This document shows positions 12,411 through 22,742 of a stretch of DNA of 64,000 bases, piece by piece. The notes under the pieces were generated by a model. That model had not been told where the DNA came from and ran no database searches. It saw only the letters and a list, made by a program, of their open reading frames with translations. Location: positions 174,998 to 238,997 of the forward strand of contig LUCM01002455.1 of the NCBI GenBank assembly GCA_008360955.1. Reading direction: 5' to 3'. The stretch comes from Fasciolopsis buskii. Taxonomy: Eukaryota; Platyhelminthes; Trematoda; Plagiorchiida; Fasciolidae. Every line of letters starts with the position of its first letter. The stretch's first letter is position 1. The translations under genes were made by a program, and so were the position numbers.

Positions 12411-12699
12411 CTGCGCTGTGACTGTCCCAGTAATCACGGGAAAAACGGAATAAAATATTGTCAATTTCCCGAAAAAACAAATAAGTACACCTCGATGCAT
12501 TTAAGCTCCCATTCCATGGATCGTGTACTTGTGAACGAAATTTACTATCCCGGTAGAAACTTTGTTTAAGCACTACGAGCATGAATGGATGATGATTTCA
12601 TTTAAGAAGCACATGGTAATTCGTCAGAGGGTTTTCGTCGGTCAGCCGAGGCCAATGTTCAGAAGGGAGAAAAGCTTGAAAACAAAGTAATGCACTAGT

Positions 12700-12800
12700 A
12701 TGTGGATAGCAGAGTATTGGGTACGCACACCTGACGAGCGGCAATAATCGCGAAACCAGTCCTGTGCTTCCGGGAAAATTTTGTTCATTCATCAGTGCGC
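12700..12800 (+). ncRNA. Hammerhead ribozyme repeat, copy B
   Basis: The core is intact: CTGACGA at 12731-12737, a stem II of GCG/CGC with loop GCAATAAT at 12738-12751, GAAA at 12752-12755, and GTC with predicted cleavage after 12761. Stem I pairs GCACA (12725-12729) with TGTGC (12763-12767). TTGG and CCGG can form the outer part of stem I through G-U pairs. Helix III is ACCAGU, so the self-complementarity seen in copy A is weakened by one change. The surrounding 90 bp match copy A and the decayed copies, so the ribozyme is part of a dispersed repeat rather than a lone motif. Confidence 0.75.
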
Positions 12801-13579
12801 GAGCCAAATGCTGAGTAGTCAAACGGAGGATGTCTCTCTGTAAGATCGGACTACATAGCACAGACCACAGAGCAAACCTAACCAGAAGTTGGATATTTTT
12901 GGGCAAATATGAAAATGCTGAGATTGTATGGCCCAGGATAACACAACGGTTTTATCGAAATTAGCGAGTGTACAGAATAAGGGATTGGCCCGTTATTGAG
13001 ATATTTCAAATTACAGTAAAAAGTCTTATCGATGTCGTAAATCATTTTTCTGTACCGGCTCAGCCTCGTGATTTACGAGTATCTTATTCGATTCGTATAG
13101 AAACCCATAGGACAGGACATTATTGTGGTTGTTATATTCCCCAATTTAGGTTACACTTTTGCCCCCAGAAATCTTGAGCCACAGAAGTTTCGCATTTGGG
13201 ATTTTTATCGGTTGTAGTTACACTCGAGTTTTTGTTATACTTCTCATAGAATCGGAAATAGTTACAATCCTCGGCAAAATATGAACCCTGTTGGCTTTGT
13301 GTGGCGGTCTGTTTCGTCATTTTGATTACAAATTTGCCGTCAGAACATTTTTTTGGTGCAGTTTGGCCTGGCAACCATGTCTGTCAGTGTGCACTTCAGT
13401 CTCGTGCCTCAGTCTTGAAGACAATGCTCGCTCACGTGGATACCATTTATTCTGTCAACGTTCCGTCACCTTCCATTGCTTGCGTACTTTCAGGTGGAAC
13501 TGGTCACTCGGTTTCCGCCATGGCAACTGAAAGCATATGCTTACAGCTCGGTGCAATACAATGCATGTGAGTTCAGTTG

Positions 13580-15790
13580 CACTCCAGTTGTTGCGGCCTT
13601 CGCGCGTCGGCGTGTTCGAGTGCCTTTTTGAGTGGTTTGTGAAGATCAGTCTAATTAACATTTAATCACCAAAACCCAGCTATTCCACTCGCATAATTTT
13701 AACATCGACTTTGTCATATGACCAGAATCATTTAGTCCAGCTGCCGGTACCTTGTGGAAATCTTCCCAAACAAAGTGAGTGGTTTTTTCTTGTGGATTGT
13801 TTGGGAAACATCCTATTTGTGGCTTTTCACCCACTGACCAGGCATTCAACTGTGATAACTGTTCTGTAAAGTGCAGAAAACGTGGATGAAACTAATGTTG
13901 TCATCCGGAAAGCTTCATTCGCTGGAAGCACGGATTTAGTCAGGCGAAGTCCTCCGATACTACTGAAAAATAGGTTCATATTAGTAAGGGATTTTCTTTG
14001 AAAAATAATGCAACAATAATCATTCCTCAATTCCCACCAGGAATCTTGCTAACGAACCGATATGCGACTATGCTTTATAGACCACCTGCTCATCACCAAA
14101 GGCCACACTACTTTAGCCCGATAATAGCTCACTCCTGCTTATGAACCATCAAATGCCATATTGAGAGAAAGCAGTTAAGGCCGTGCACCGGTTTTTTGGA
14201 AGCAGTCTGACCGTATACATCACTCTCACCGACTGACTTGGATCAACGTGATCCTAAGGGTCTCGAAACATTATCACCGATATACACAATGAATATGGGC
14301 GAACTGAAGTTTTCCCACTCAGTATTCATTCTGATTATTAGAACATTAGATTTCGTCCGACCATTGAAAAGATCATTCATCGCATACTGTCCGTCTATTT
14401 GTATCTGTCCGATTTCTACGTTAAGCCTATTGGCTAAGTCAGATCAAGACATGATCAAATTCGAGTAACGTCGGAAAGTGCGCAGAACGACTTGGCAGGG
14501 TTTAGCAAAGTGGGTTCCGAGTATCCAACATTCCACCGTTCGAACTCTGTTCACATAAGACTGGACTCTGTGGTACACTAGTGTTAGTTAAGGATCCCAG
14601 AAAACCCCTAGGAAAGGGGCAACTTTTTATGAGAAGATATTTCACAACTAGTTCATCGATCCTAACACTTTGTCTTGTCGCGTACTCATGCGGGGCAGTA
14701 TAAAAAATAACGATGCCCGCTAAGTACACGTGAATATGAATGCGCCCTTTTATGAATAGTGGTTTTTAAGAACGGCGAAGCACGGTCGCTAGTCGAGATA
14801 TTCCTAAACAAGCACTGTATAAATGAAAAGATTAGATTTCATTGCATATGTATGACCACATCTAGTACTTAGTACATTAAGAATGGACAAAACATCCATG
14901 TTGGACCTAAATAGAACCTTAACCAATAAATCGATGACAAAACAGTGACAGTAGCGTTTGTCTATACCTGGAAGGAAAGTGTGTCACAGTAACTCGCACG
15001 AACTACAATATAGTGTTTACGTCGGTTCTGTTTTGTTTCTGACTGACTGCATCCATTTCTGTGTTACTTTTGACTTGAAGTCCATTTACACGCTCCACAA
15101 TAAGACTTTCTAAAACGATCTATCTATCTCGTGGAGGACAACATATAATTCAGAAGTGGCCGACATAGAAGCAACTTGATCCCGTTTATCTCATTCGACA
15201 CATTCAGTACTGCACTGACTGAGGTAGAATGAACTAGATTATAAACCCAAGTGAGGTACATTGGTGACCAGCCTCGCAAAGGTTTGTTAACGGCAAAGAT
15301 CATGTTCAAGTCTGATTGCGAGCGTTCTTCTACGTTATTTTGCCAAACTTGTGCTCGTTCCGTTCTTTCTTGATTCAATTAGTGCAAATGAAGCTGAATC
15401 TACTGACAGCAATCCAACTTAAATCTGGTCATAAAATCGACTGGAGGCTTGCTTCGTTGGTTGTTGAACTCAGTTGAGTCTCGGCTAAGGATCGCTACGT
15501 TTACCTTTTCAAACTCAAAAATTGTATCTTGATCTTCATCAAACGCATTTATTGACTAGACCTTAGGCGATAATTAATTTTGTCACTGACCTATTAGTCG
15601 TATTATAAACAGGACTTAACGCATTGTTTATAGGTTATCCGAGGCAAGCACGATTCAGAGTAACTCATTGCACCCTTCTCAACAGCCTTTATGGTTCTCT
15701 ACTGCACTCTACAAACGCGTCAGTGATCGATATCGGCTTTCTTTCCTGACTGTTTTTTAACCAGAAGGAAACGTACACCTCTCGATGAGT
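13580..15790. other. No supported feature
   Basis: Non-coding sequence downstream of the HES gene. Only short reading frames occur and I recognised no repeat. Confidence 0.4.
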
Positions 15791-15801
15791 TTGGTTTCTT
15801 T

Positions 15802-15807
15802 TTTATT
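15802..15807 (-). terminator. Polyadenylation signal AATAAA of the HES gene
   Basis: AATAAA on the minus strand, about 115 nt after the HES stop codon. It is a plausible 3' end signal for that gene. Confidence 0.55.
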
Positions 15808-15921
15808 AAAAAAATGGATAAGTAAAACTGAAGAAGAAGGCTGAATCGGGGTGTAATCGGGAAATATACAGCTGGAATTTGTTTTGGCGCTTGCATTGTT
15901 TCACACCAGGGAAGAAGTGAA

Positions 15922-16430
15922 TTAATCCAAATACGGCCTCCAGACATTTTCGGTTTTCATTTTGGATGGCTGAATCGGTGTGAAAGCGGAATTACGAGGC
16001 AAAGACAACGAGACAGAGTTGCTGGATGTTTTGACAGACCGATTGGCCGTGGATATCGTGGCCAGTGGTGATCGAAAAGATGATCCAAATTTTGATACCA
16101 CCGAAGCTTCCGAGGAGCTGTGAAATCCACTGTCGTACATTGATGATCTGTGCGTAGCCCGTGAAAATGTTAGGGCGCAAGGAATCAGCGGAGAACGTGG
16201 GGTAGAAGTCAAAGAACAGGGAATTCGAGTTATCATATATTCTTGTGAATAGTAAGATTGATTGGTTTGTTCTGGCATGTGATTTTCCTTGTTCATTTCC
16301 AGGCTGTCTGTTCGTATTGAACCTTCAGAAACCGTACTAGACTGCGTGGACTCGTCCGCGATGGTAAAATCTACTGAGAAATCATTGTCCTTTATCTGTG
16401 TTCGTAAACTGTGCAACCGTGAACGCAAGA
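15922..16430 (-). CDS. HES-like bHLH repressor, exon 4 (terminal)
   Basis: The last exon starts after a strong acceptor: a T-rich tract, then GGAATTTCAG. It completes a split Val codon from exon 3 and encodes residues 137-305. The region is Ser/Thr-rich with few hydrophobic stretches, as in the C-terminal halves of HES/HEY proteins, and includes the repeated-looking YDSGFHSSSE and NKENHMPEQ. It ends VWRPYLD-stop. WRPW in HES and YRPW in HEY proteins recruit the Groucho/TLE corepressor. Here the motif is WRPY, residues 300-303, with two residues after it. An open frame extends upstream of the exon and would read as a membrane helix, but that is the translated polypyrimidine tract and should be left out. 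Confidence 0.88.
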
Positions 16431-16969
16431 CTGAAATTCCAAGAGAAAAAAACAGGATGAGGACGAGGGTATAGGTGATCACAGTGACGTAAGGAGTTGT
16501 GAGTCAACGAAATCGACACAGCCATATTCTCGCAGCAACTTGACAACATTTTTGCAAGACCTCATGGCATGGTATTTTGGGAGACGCTAAGAAGCACGTT
16601 TTTTGCTCCCTTATGCTGTCAGAATTCTACCCTCTATTCAGATTAATCTCTAGCTGTTTGCATACGCCACTCGTGGTGGAACAACAAAGCGTAGGTATAT
16701 TCTTAATTTTTCTTATGGAAAGAAAAAGTATAACGGCAATACGAATTTATCTGTCCTCCTCAAGATTTATTATAAAAATAAGCTTGTGCTGAGATCACTA
16801 CAAATAATACATTATTGAAATGTGACAGTGACTAGTCGGCTGAATTCAGTCTATCCTCTGGTCGTGACTGTGCTCTTTCTAGCCCTTATAAAATCATAGC
16901 ACTATATATTCATAATGTTTTATTAGAAGGCTGACTGATATTAAAGAGACGATGAGCTATTAGACTTAC

Positions 16970-17063
16970 CAGAGTCATTATCGGCCAGCTTGGCAATCCC
17001 CTCGAGAACACTATAACAAGTACCGAGAATGTCGGCCTTCTCCAATTTCTGTTGTTTTTGTGG
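16970..17063 (-). CDS. HES-like bHLH repressor, exon 3 (helix 2)
   Basis: Ninety-four nt encoding residues 106-136 plus the first base of codon 137. It lies between the acceptor CTCTATAG and the donor G/GTAAGT. It reads PQKQQKLEKADILGTCYSVL and continues EGIAKLADNDS. KLEKADIL is the hallmark start of helix 2 in the Hairy/E(spl)/HEY class, where it serves dimerisation. This exon is what fixes the family assignment. The next intron is 539 bp. Immediately 5' of the exon, 16 nt away, begins a dispersed repeat (17079), so part of the 3' splice-site region is repeat-derived. Confidence 0.92.
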
Positions 17064-17078
17064 CTATAGAGAGGTAGC

Positions 17079-17180
17079 GGACAGAACGATGTAAGAAGTG
17101 TATCACAAAGCCGACCTTCCATACTTTGATTTTTATTGTGCATAGTATAATGTTAATAACACCAAAGCTGTTAATAACAT
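17079..17180 (+). repeat. Stem-loop GAAACG repeat, 5' fragment in HES intron
   Basis: GGACAGAACGATGTAAGAAG and the following 75 bp match the start of the element at 22759 (GGACCAAACGACGTAAGGAG), including TTTTTATTGTG and TTAATAACAC. A second copy of AAAGCTGTTAATAAC follows at 17164. It lies in HES intron 2, ending 16 nt from exon 3. Divergence indicates an old insertion. Confidence 0.65.
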
Positions 17181-17559
17181 TATATCATGCACAACACCTG
17201 ATAAATGTTTGGCTAATGAATTGGATTAATCAAAAATGTTTTCTTTGGAGCAACACAAACGCAGTTTACGTTGAAAAAAAAGACAATACCTATTAAGTGA
17301 ATCAATGATTGTCTATCACAAGTGTGCTCAACGTCCATTGATCAAGACAGGCCAATATGCAAGTAGGCATTTTTGGTTTTCGTGGCACATCCTGTGTTGT
17401 TCGGGCCACTCAGATAATTATCAGGTCGCATCGATCACTGCTATCACCAAATCGGAAACTCCTTGAGTGAGTTGCGTGCGCCCATTTCAATTACCATAGT
17501 CTAGCGTGGTACTTGGCAAACGGCCAAAATTTAGTGACGATAGTAAATCAACATAGCTG

Positions 17560-18125
17560 GACGGCGGTCGATTCGTGCACAAAGCTAGGATCACAACCAC
17601 CATCTTACACCCCCAATGTTAAAATGAGGAACAACTGGGCACGTGTCTAGTGTCCGCGCTAGCTCAGCCTAGTAACTATCAAAGGCTTGGCCAGATCCCA
17701 GGGCAAACGGGGGAAATCCGGCAAGACATGAACATGGGGAAGCGGCAAAAATGTTAACTGGCGCGATCTGTCCATCGGCAAAGCGGCTCAGCCAAATACC
17801 GACTCATTCAAACATTGGAGGCTTGGCAACTACCAATTGTTTGTACAATTGTGTATGTGCAGGAACGCTCGCATGCATGCAGGTGTGTACGAACCCGTAC
17901 GAGGGAACGCACCTGTTTCCAGTGCGGATAAATGAACTGGTGGACACTGTCTTACGGATCCGAACCGATCCAAACGCACTGGCGATATCAACTCAAATGA
18001 TGAGGCGTTTGCAACCTAAACGCCAAGCTCAGCAGTCAGAACCCATGAAAGAGAGGGACCAGTCATTCGGCAATGCAAACTGTGTTGTCTATGGCATCAT
18101 CTTTGACGTAAAATGCTAGTCCATT
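17560..18125 (+). other. GC-rich intronic block with a 122-codon frame
   Basis: Inside HES intron 2, the plus strand is open from 17751 to 18119. The translation shows no motif, starts without context, and runs opposite to a well-supported gene. The block is richer in GC than its surroundings, which by itself favours long open frames. I regard it as non-coding or an unrecognised repeat. Confidence 0.3.
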
Positions 18126-18276
18126 TCTTCCACTGTCACAGACCCCCCGGGACATTCATGTTTGAGGTGGTCGATCGCATTGACTAAGGTGGGCGAAGTG
18201 GGATTACCCAAAGGACAAAATGTACCGGTATATAAATAATCAAAATACATGAACCAGCAAGTTCAACTGTGCCTAC

Positions 18277-18372
18277 CTCAACTCCAATCACATGCATTGC
18301 CATGGCATGTAGGGCGTTCATTTTATCGGAAATGCATGCGCGCCTTCGACGTTCCATATCTTGTTTCTTTAA
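18277..18372 (-). CDS. HES-like bHLH repressor, exon 2 (basic region and helix 1)
   Basis: Ninety-six nt, phase 0 at both ends, between the acceptor TTTATAG and the donor GAG/GTAGGC. It encodes residues 74-105: LKKQDMERRRRACISDKMNA and then LHAMAMHVIGVE. The glutamate and arginines of MERRRRA align with EKRRRAR of HES proteins, where Glu contacts the E-box CA and the Arg residues contact the DNA backbone and bases. Two departures are visible. The proline typical of HES basic regions (KPxMEKRRR) is Gln77, and the Arg after Ala is Cys86. DNA preference could therefore differ from the N-box or class C sites usual for this family; that is inference. Confidence 0.9.
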
Positions 18373-18771
18373 CTATAAATAAGTAATGAAGTAACGGGTT
18401 ATAAGCACCAACTCACTGGCTTCTATTTCAGACATCTAAAAAACAATAATTTTCATGAGTGACTCTATCTGATGCGCAAGAACACTGAGAACAATCAGCA
18501 ACCGCTACTATAAGATGTCAATAGATATCTGAATGATACAACCAGCCAAAATCACAGTGACCAAATGACTACTCGATGCAAAAGAACATGCAAAGTACTG
18601 AACAACAACTCGTAACAACTAATGCACAGTAAAGAAGATCCTATTTACCACTACTTAACCGTCGTGGTGTCCTGGCTACTAGTCATCTGACTCAAACGTA
18701 AAACCGTTTCAGTCAAACGGATTGGATAAAACTCGACTGTTCCATTCTGCATACATTCAGGGAATACTTAC

Positions 18772-18990
18772 ACGTCTGAGATGCTCTCTTTGTTCTGGCG
18801 GTACTCTCATTCGACGTGTTGGGGGATCCGAGACTTGATTGTGAGATTGGGCATTCGATGTCTGGTTTGACAATATCAGCTGCTGAGATGAGCTCAATGA
18901 TCCCTTCTGTGCTAGATTGGGGTAGATGCATCGTGAACCGGTAGTCATTTCGTAGCCGTACTCCTCAGGTTGCGCGTGGGACGACACCAT
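18772..18990 (-). CDS. HES-like bHLH repressor, exon 1 (start of gene)
   Basis: This exon encodes residues 1-73, followed by the consensus donor CGT/GTAAGT. The ATG at 18988-18990 is the first in-frame ATG after a stop (TAA at 19027-19029), so it is the best start; a non-coding leader or an upstream exon is still possible. The N-terminus is Ser/Gln-rich and ends RVPPEQREHLRR, leading into the basic region in exon 2. The assembled gene (exons 18772-18990, 18277-18372, 16970-17063, 15922-16430) gives 918 nt, 305 residues plus stop, with every junction in frame. Family knowledge: these nuclear repressors dimerise, bind E- or N-box DNA and recruit Groucho, commonly downstream of Notch. Orthology to a particular HES or HEY gene is not decided. 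Confidence 0.75.
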
Positions 18991-19340
18991 AAGGATATAA
19001 GTGAAGGAAGGGGAAGCGGTAGCCACTTAAATGGCACATCGCAAAACAGGCAGCCAATCAGACAAATAAGGGGGGATTCATACTGTGTTCTAGTCCCACG
19101 TCTAACGGATCAAGCACAACCAATCACGTGGACAGAGTGGCGCGGCGAGAGGGAAACTCGGAATGGTCAGCATGCTGCGGGGGTGAATGTACTGGTCACG
19201 AGGGCAAAAAGTCACTCCGGTGTGATGGGCTGCCCCATTGGACGCTTATGTACGTGCGCACGTGTGTTTGGGGGTATGAAAGAACGGGCGCTTGTGCTGC
19301 AGAAGTAGCGCCCGACGGAACTCACCGTCTCACGTGGAAT
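18991..19340 (-). promoter_or_regulatory. Putative HES promoter region with three CACGTG E-boxes
   Basis: The 350 bp upstream of the HES start codon are GC-rich compared with the surroundings. They contain CACGTG at 19125-19130, 19259-19264 and 19331-19336, plus CCAAT boxes at 19054-19058 and 19120-19124 (plus strand) and 19237-19241 (minus strand). No clear TATA box is seen. HES-family genes are often autoregulated through E- or N-boxes, so feedback is plausible but inferred from spacing alone. Confidence 0.4.
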
Positions 19341-19533
19341 GAGGACATAAGCGACATTTTTGACTGACCTGCAATAGCTGTGTACGTTAATTAAGGACGG
19401 GACAGGCCGTCAAAAACAGTTCAAAGTCCAAAAGAATAGCGAAATCAAAGCTAAAGTGCCGGAGACTTAATATAAGTTACATTTTGCTAGCAGTATTGGG
19501 AAACTACACTCATCAGTCGAAAAACTGACCCAC

Positions 19534-19606
19534 TGGTGAGAAGCGAACCGGCGACCATCCTCGCATCAGCGCGATGGTCTTACCGCTTAGCTGTCGTGAA
19601 CCCTGC
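19534..19606 (-). repeat. tRNA-like sequence, probably SINE head
   Basis: On the minus strand an A-box-like AGCTAAGCGGTAAGACC is followed at tRNA-like spacing by a B-box-like CGCCGGTTCGCTTCTC. The acceptor stem does not close and arm pairing is poor, so this is not a working tRNA gene. A similar B-box neighbourhood occurs at 49741, which suggests a tRNA-derived interspersed family. Confidence 0.45.
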
Positions 19607-19609
19607 CAT

Positions 19610-21100
19610 CGTGAGCATATTGCGCAACCATTTTTCAGGTGACGTGGCAACTACCATGACTACAGTCGGTTCGCTTACTGTGCGCAGTTTTCCATCTTAT
19701 ATACTAAATGGATCACCGGGCCACCGTAAATAGGCGATGCCCATTTAGGAACGTAATCCCGATAACACAGCAGTAAAAGTTAATGTTTATTGAATCAAGA
19801 TTTTCTGGCAGTCTACTTAGTTATGAAGTGCAATCCGACCGATATGGCTCACTATTAAAAAAGCAAAATAGAACTATAAAGGTGTAGAAGGTCAATAAAG
19901 CAGTTATGTTTATTAAAGAACAGATTTCCGATTCACTATAGATGTCGTATATAGGAATTATTTGTGAAGGGAAACCGAACGCTTACGGGATCACCTAATT
20001 TGCTAATATTTCGATGTACTAGGTGGTTATTTGTTAATTCGTTAACTAATTAACGAGCGCTAAATGAGACGAATGATTAGAGTATGATCCATAAAAATCA
20101 CCGTATTCTGGGAACAAAAGCGGCTTGGGCATGCAACGTTGGACAAGAGGATAAAGTCGTGGCGTCTGGACGTGAAGACTATGGACTAGAATCTTCCCAC
20201 CGCCAATCAGCTTCTTCACCTGGCAAGCCGTTGTTGGCAGTGAAAATAATGTGCATTGTTGTTCATTAGTAAAAGAAGTAAAAAAGACGAAGAGTTTGTC
20301 CGGAGTTAAAAACAATGACCACACGTTTGTCAGTCTGGTTTGTTTATGTGTTGTCATACATTAATGAGTAAATATATATTTATACATATCAATTATTTAC
20401 TGGTCTTGGAATTCTCCGGTTCAACTGTACCAGATTCAGCCAGATCACTTCCATTGAAATCTTTTGACGGTTAATGTCAGTTAGCTCGTCGCTGTGCATG
20501 GAATTAAACTAGTAACTATAAACGAGCAAAAATCCTGCACTGTTTAGGGATGTTGGGGAAGACCTTATCCTCAGTACGAGGATGTCCTTACAGTAAAAAG
20601 TTGAAATCATAAAAGGGCCTAGTGACCCTGTCGTTCGCTTCATAAAATTACTCACAGTGAAGGGTAAACTTACTGTTACAACTTCACGAAGACAAGGTCC
20701 GATCGCACTATTTCCTTCTTACTGCACATATGACAATCACAACTAGGTTTCCCATTCGGGAAGCGTCTGCGAGTGTTTATACCTTTGGCGTTGGCCCCAT
20801 AGGGTTGAAGAAAGAGAGCAGAACGACCACTGTTAACGTTCCAAATCTAGAACCAACACGCATTACGATCCACTGAGGACCGACCGGGATAAAGTGGTGG
20901 TACCGAAGAAAAGCTGCAGCTACAGACTAAGACATTAATATCGTGAGATTGGTAGTAAAAAGTAAACAGAACTTTAATGGGTACCGAAGAAAACGGGACG
21001 GACCTGAAACGAATAGAAAACAATAGGTTTATCGAGCTGCTGATCCTGCTGTACACATTTATGCCCTCAACCTATTTTGTATTTCCTAATATAAACTAAT
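19610..21100. other. No supported feature
   Basis: AT-rich sequence with short overlapping frames only. Nothing recognisable. Confidence 0.4.
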
Positions 21101-21208
21101 TGGCCGGCACTTTGAACATATTATTTCGGAACCCCTTGAACCAGATAAACCGAAGTTGGCCTCAAAATCAATTCAACCTACTTGAAATCCATCATCCGAG
21201 TCAGGACT

Positions 21209-21736
21209 ATAAACACATTTCGCGTCCGATGGTATCCAAACCAGTGTGGCAAAGTCGAAGTTCCAAACCTGGTGGTTCGTCACTTTATCCGAAAAATCTA
21301 AAACTGCTTGGTAAGCAACAGGAATGAGAAAAAACTGGGTATCTGGCACTACAAGATTGAAGTACACGTGCCCAGTGATGAATGAAGCGTTGGTAAACAA
21401 TACGTAAGTACAGATGGAGTTCGTGCGATGGGTGGACACAAGTAACAGAGGTTGCACGGTCACATGAAGCCGCTTTGACGGATTCGTTCGTTGCAATCGT
21501 TTATTCTCTTCCAGCTTTTTGTTACGGGCAAGTAAATTTCGTTGATCAGAAAATGGATTTGGGAAAAATCGGGATAAAAACGACTCGAGCATCACAAGAC
21601 AGCGTAGTCTGTGCCATTGGTTTATCATGTCAACTGATTTGACGTGTTTATGGATGGCAAATCGATGTGCACGGAGTTTGTCTCAGTAATGCAGTAATTT
21701 GGCGCAAAAATTGATGTGTTTTGTGCTAAGAAGTAA
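21209..21736 (-). CDS. Duplicated coding exon, copy 1 (unknown protein)
   Basis: The minus strand is open through this block and codon use is clearly protein-like. After a stop, the frame reads DKLRAHRFAIHKHVKSVDMI and then about 148 more residues. A basic, Glu/Arg-rich stretch around LARNKKLEENKRLQR is followed by a hydrophobic, beta-like region with TNASFITGHVYFNLVVP and HQVWNFDFATLVWIP. The track-like ORF ends in TAG after GFQVG, but CAA/GTAGGT could be the donor, making SPDSDDGFQ the exon end. The first part to 21736 may be entered through an acceptor after ACTGAG or AAATCAG. The same block lies inverted at 37255-37782. I do not recognise the family. Confidence 0.55.
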
Positions 21737-21853
21737 TGGTGAAAATTTCAAGGATCGGAATTAATTTCTGAACTCTTCGAGTAAATGGTGGTTTAGCTGA
21801 TGTATGATTAGCAGTTTAGAGGCCTGCTTAGCGCAAGCTGGATTTAATCGGCA

Positions 21854-22213
21854 TTAATAAACACTTTCGTTCCTTAGCATGTATTCATTTACTCGATTCA
21901 GCAAACGTTGCATGACATTTATTTTGCTCGTTTGATCTTTCTTTGTTGTTAAGATGATTCGCTGTGGCTTGTTTTCTTCACCACTGGTTGTTGGGATTCC
22001 AATCAGCTTTACTAACCAACTCATTTTAAACCGACCGATGAGGTTAGCTTGATGATAAGAACCTAGTCGCTTATTGTGTACATTTAGGACGGTGATTGAG
22101 GAAAATGGACGCTCGCTTGTGATTCGCAATCGATCGCTAAACCGTATTTGCTCAGTATATGTCTGGCCCTGTCGTTGGCTATGCGAAGTGAAAAAAGCCG
22201 ACGGATTTTCCAT
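21854..22213 (-). CDS. Candidate exon upstream of the duplicated exon
   Basis: An open frame of 119 codons on the same strand as, and 118 bp before, the duplicated exon. A pyrimidine-rich acceptor (CACTTCGCATAG at about 22190) would start the exon at the Gln-Arg stretch. It encodes a polar protein with FSSITVLNVHNKRLG and ANLIGRFKMSW. That pattern weakly resembles the C2-domain strand order of ferlins, where LIGxFK-like motifs occur; this is a hint only. It ends in TAA without a clear donor. This companion is absent next to the second copy of the duplicated exon at 37.3 kb. Confidence 0.35.
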   Translation of the reverse strand: MENPSAFFTSHSQRQGQTYTEQIRFSDRLRITSERPFSSITVLNVHNKRLGSYHQANLIGRFKMSWLVKLIGIPTTSGEENKPQRIILTTKKDQTSKINVMQRLLNRVNEYMLRNESVY

Positions 22214-22742
22214 TCATTTTATACCAGTTCGAAAGCTTATCAAGATAGTTACAACACTGAATACCAGTCTGTCGTAACGCAGCGTTCAACGTCCAGGATG
22301 ATCTTTCTCATCAGCAAAGAGGTGTATATTGCAAGACGCATGTGGACAGTCTATTTCAGTGAGCTGTCCCTTGGTAAAATGTAATCAGATGACGTGTTTG
22401 CCTTGTATGTGATAGTATTTTTTGCATGATCGTATACTTTGGGTTCAGCTAACGACTAGGTACATGTAGAAACAGAAATCGCAGTGTGAGTTATACTTTT
22501 GCATTCTGAAACTCGTGGCAGACGGCAGGACTCTCTTGCCTTTAAAATTAACAAATTGTTAGGAACTCTAGGCAAGGTAAGTGAGAACTTTAGTCGCAGA
22601 CTGCATATTAAGTTCCAGTCTTGCTGGATAGCCCCATGAGTCTTTCTTAATCAGTGTATTGCCTGGGGTCTCTGCTCAGTCTACCCTCATAAACTCTAAA
22701 TCAGTTACCGTGAGGAGTGGCAAGGATACTAGAATTATAATG

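Noticed and set aside
13132..13374. Minus-strand 80-codon frame rich in Lys/Asn with Cys residues
   Set aside because: The acceptor tract is weak, both strands are open at the same place and no partner exon was found, so it was not listed as a gene.
16431..16482. Extension of HES exon 4 into a hydrophobic segment resembling a membrane helix
   Set aside because: The hydrophobic residues are the translated polypyrimidine tract before a strong acceptor, and the frame from exon 3 enters exactly at 16430.
17751..18119. 122-codon plus-strand frame as a gene
   Set aside because: It lies inside an intron of a firm minus-strand gene, in GC-rich sequence, with no motif, splice site or coding pattern.
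18417..18435. 19-nt micro-exon ATGTCTGAAATAGAAGCCA with good acceptor and donor between HES exons 1 and 2
   Set aside because: Its length is not a multiple of three. Including it would shift exon 2 out of the bHLH frame and reach a stop, while exons 1 and 2 join in frame without it.
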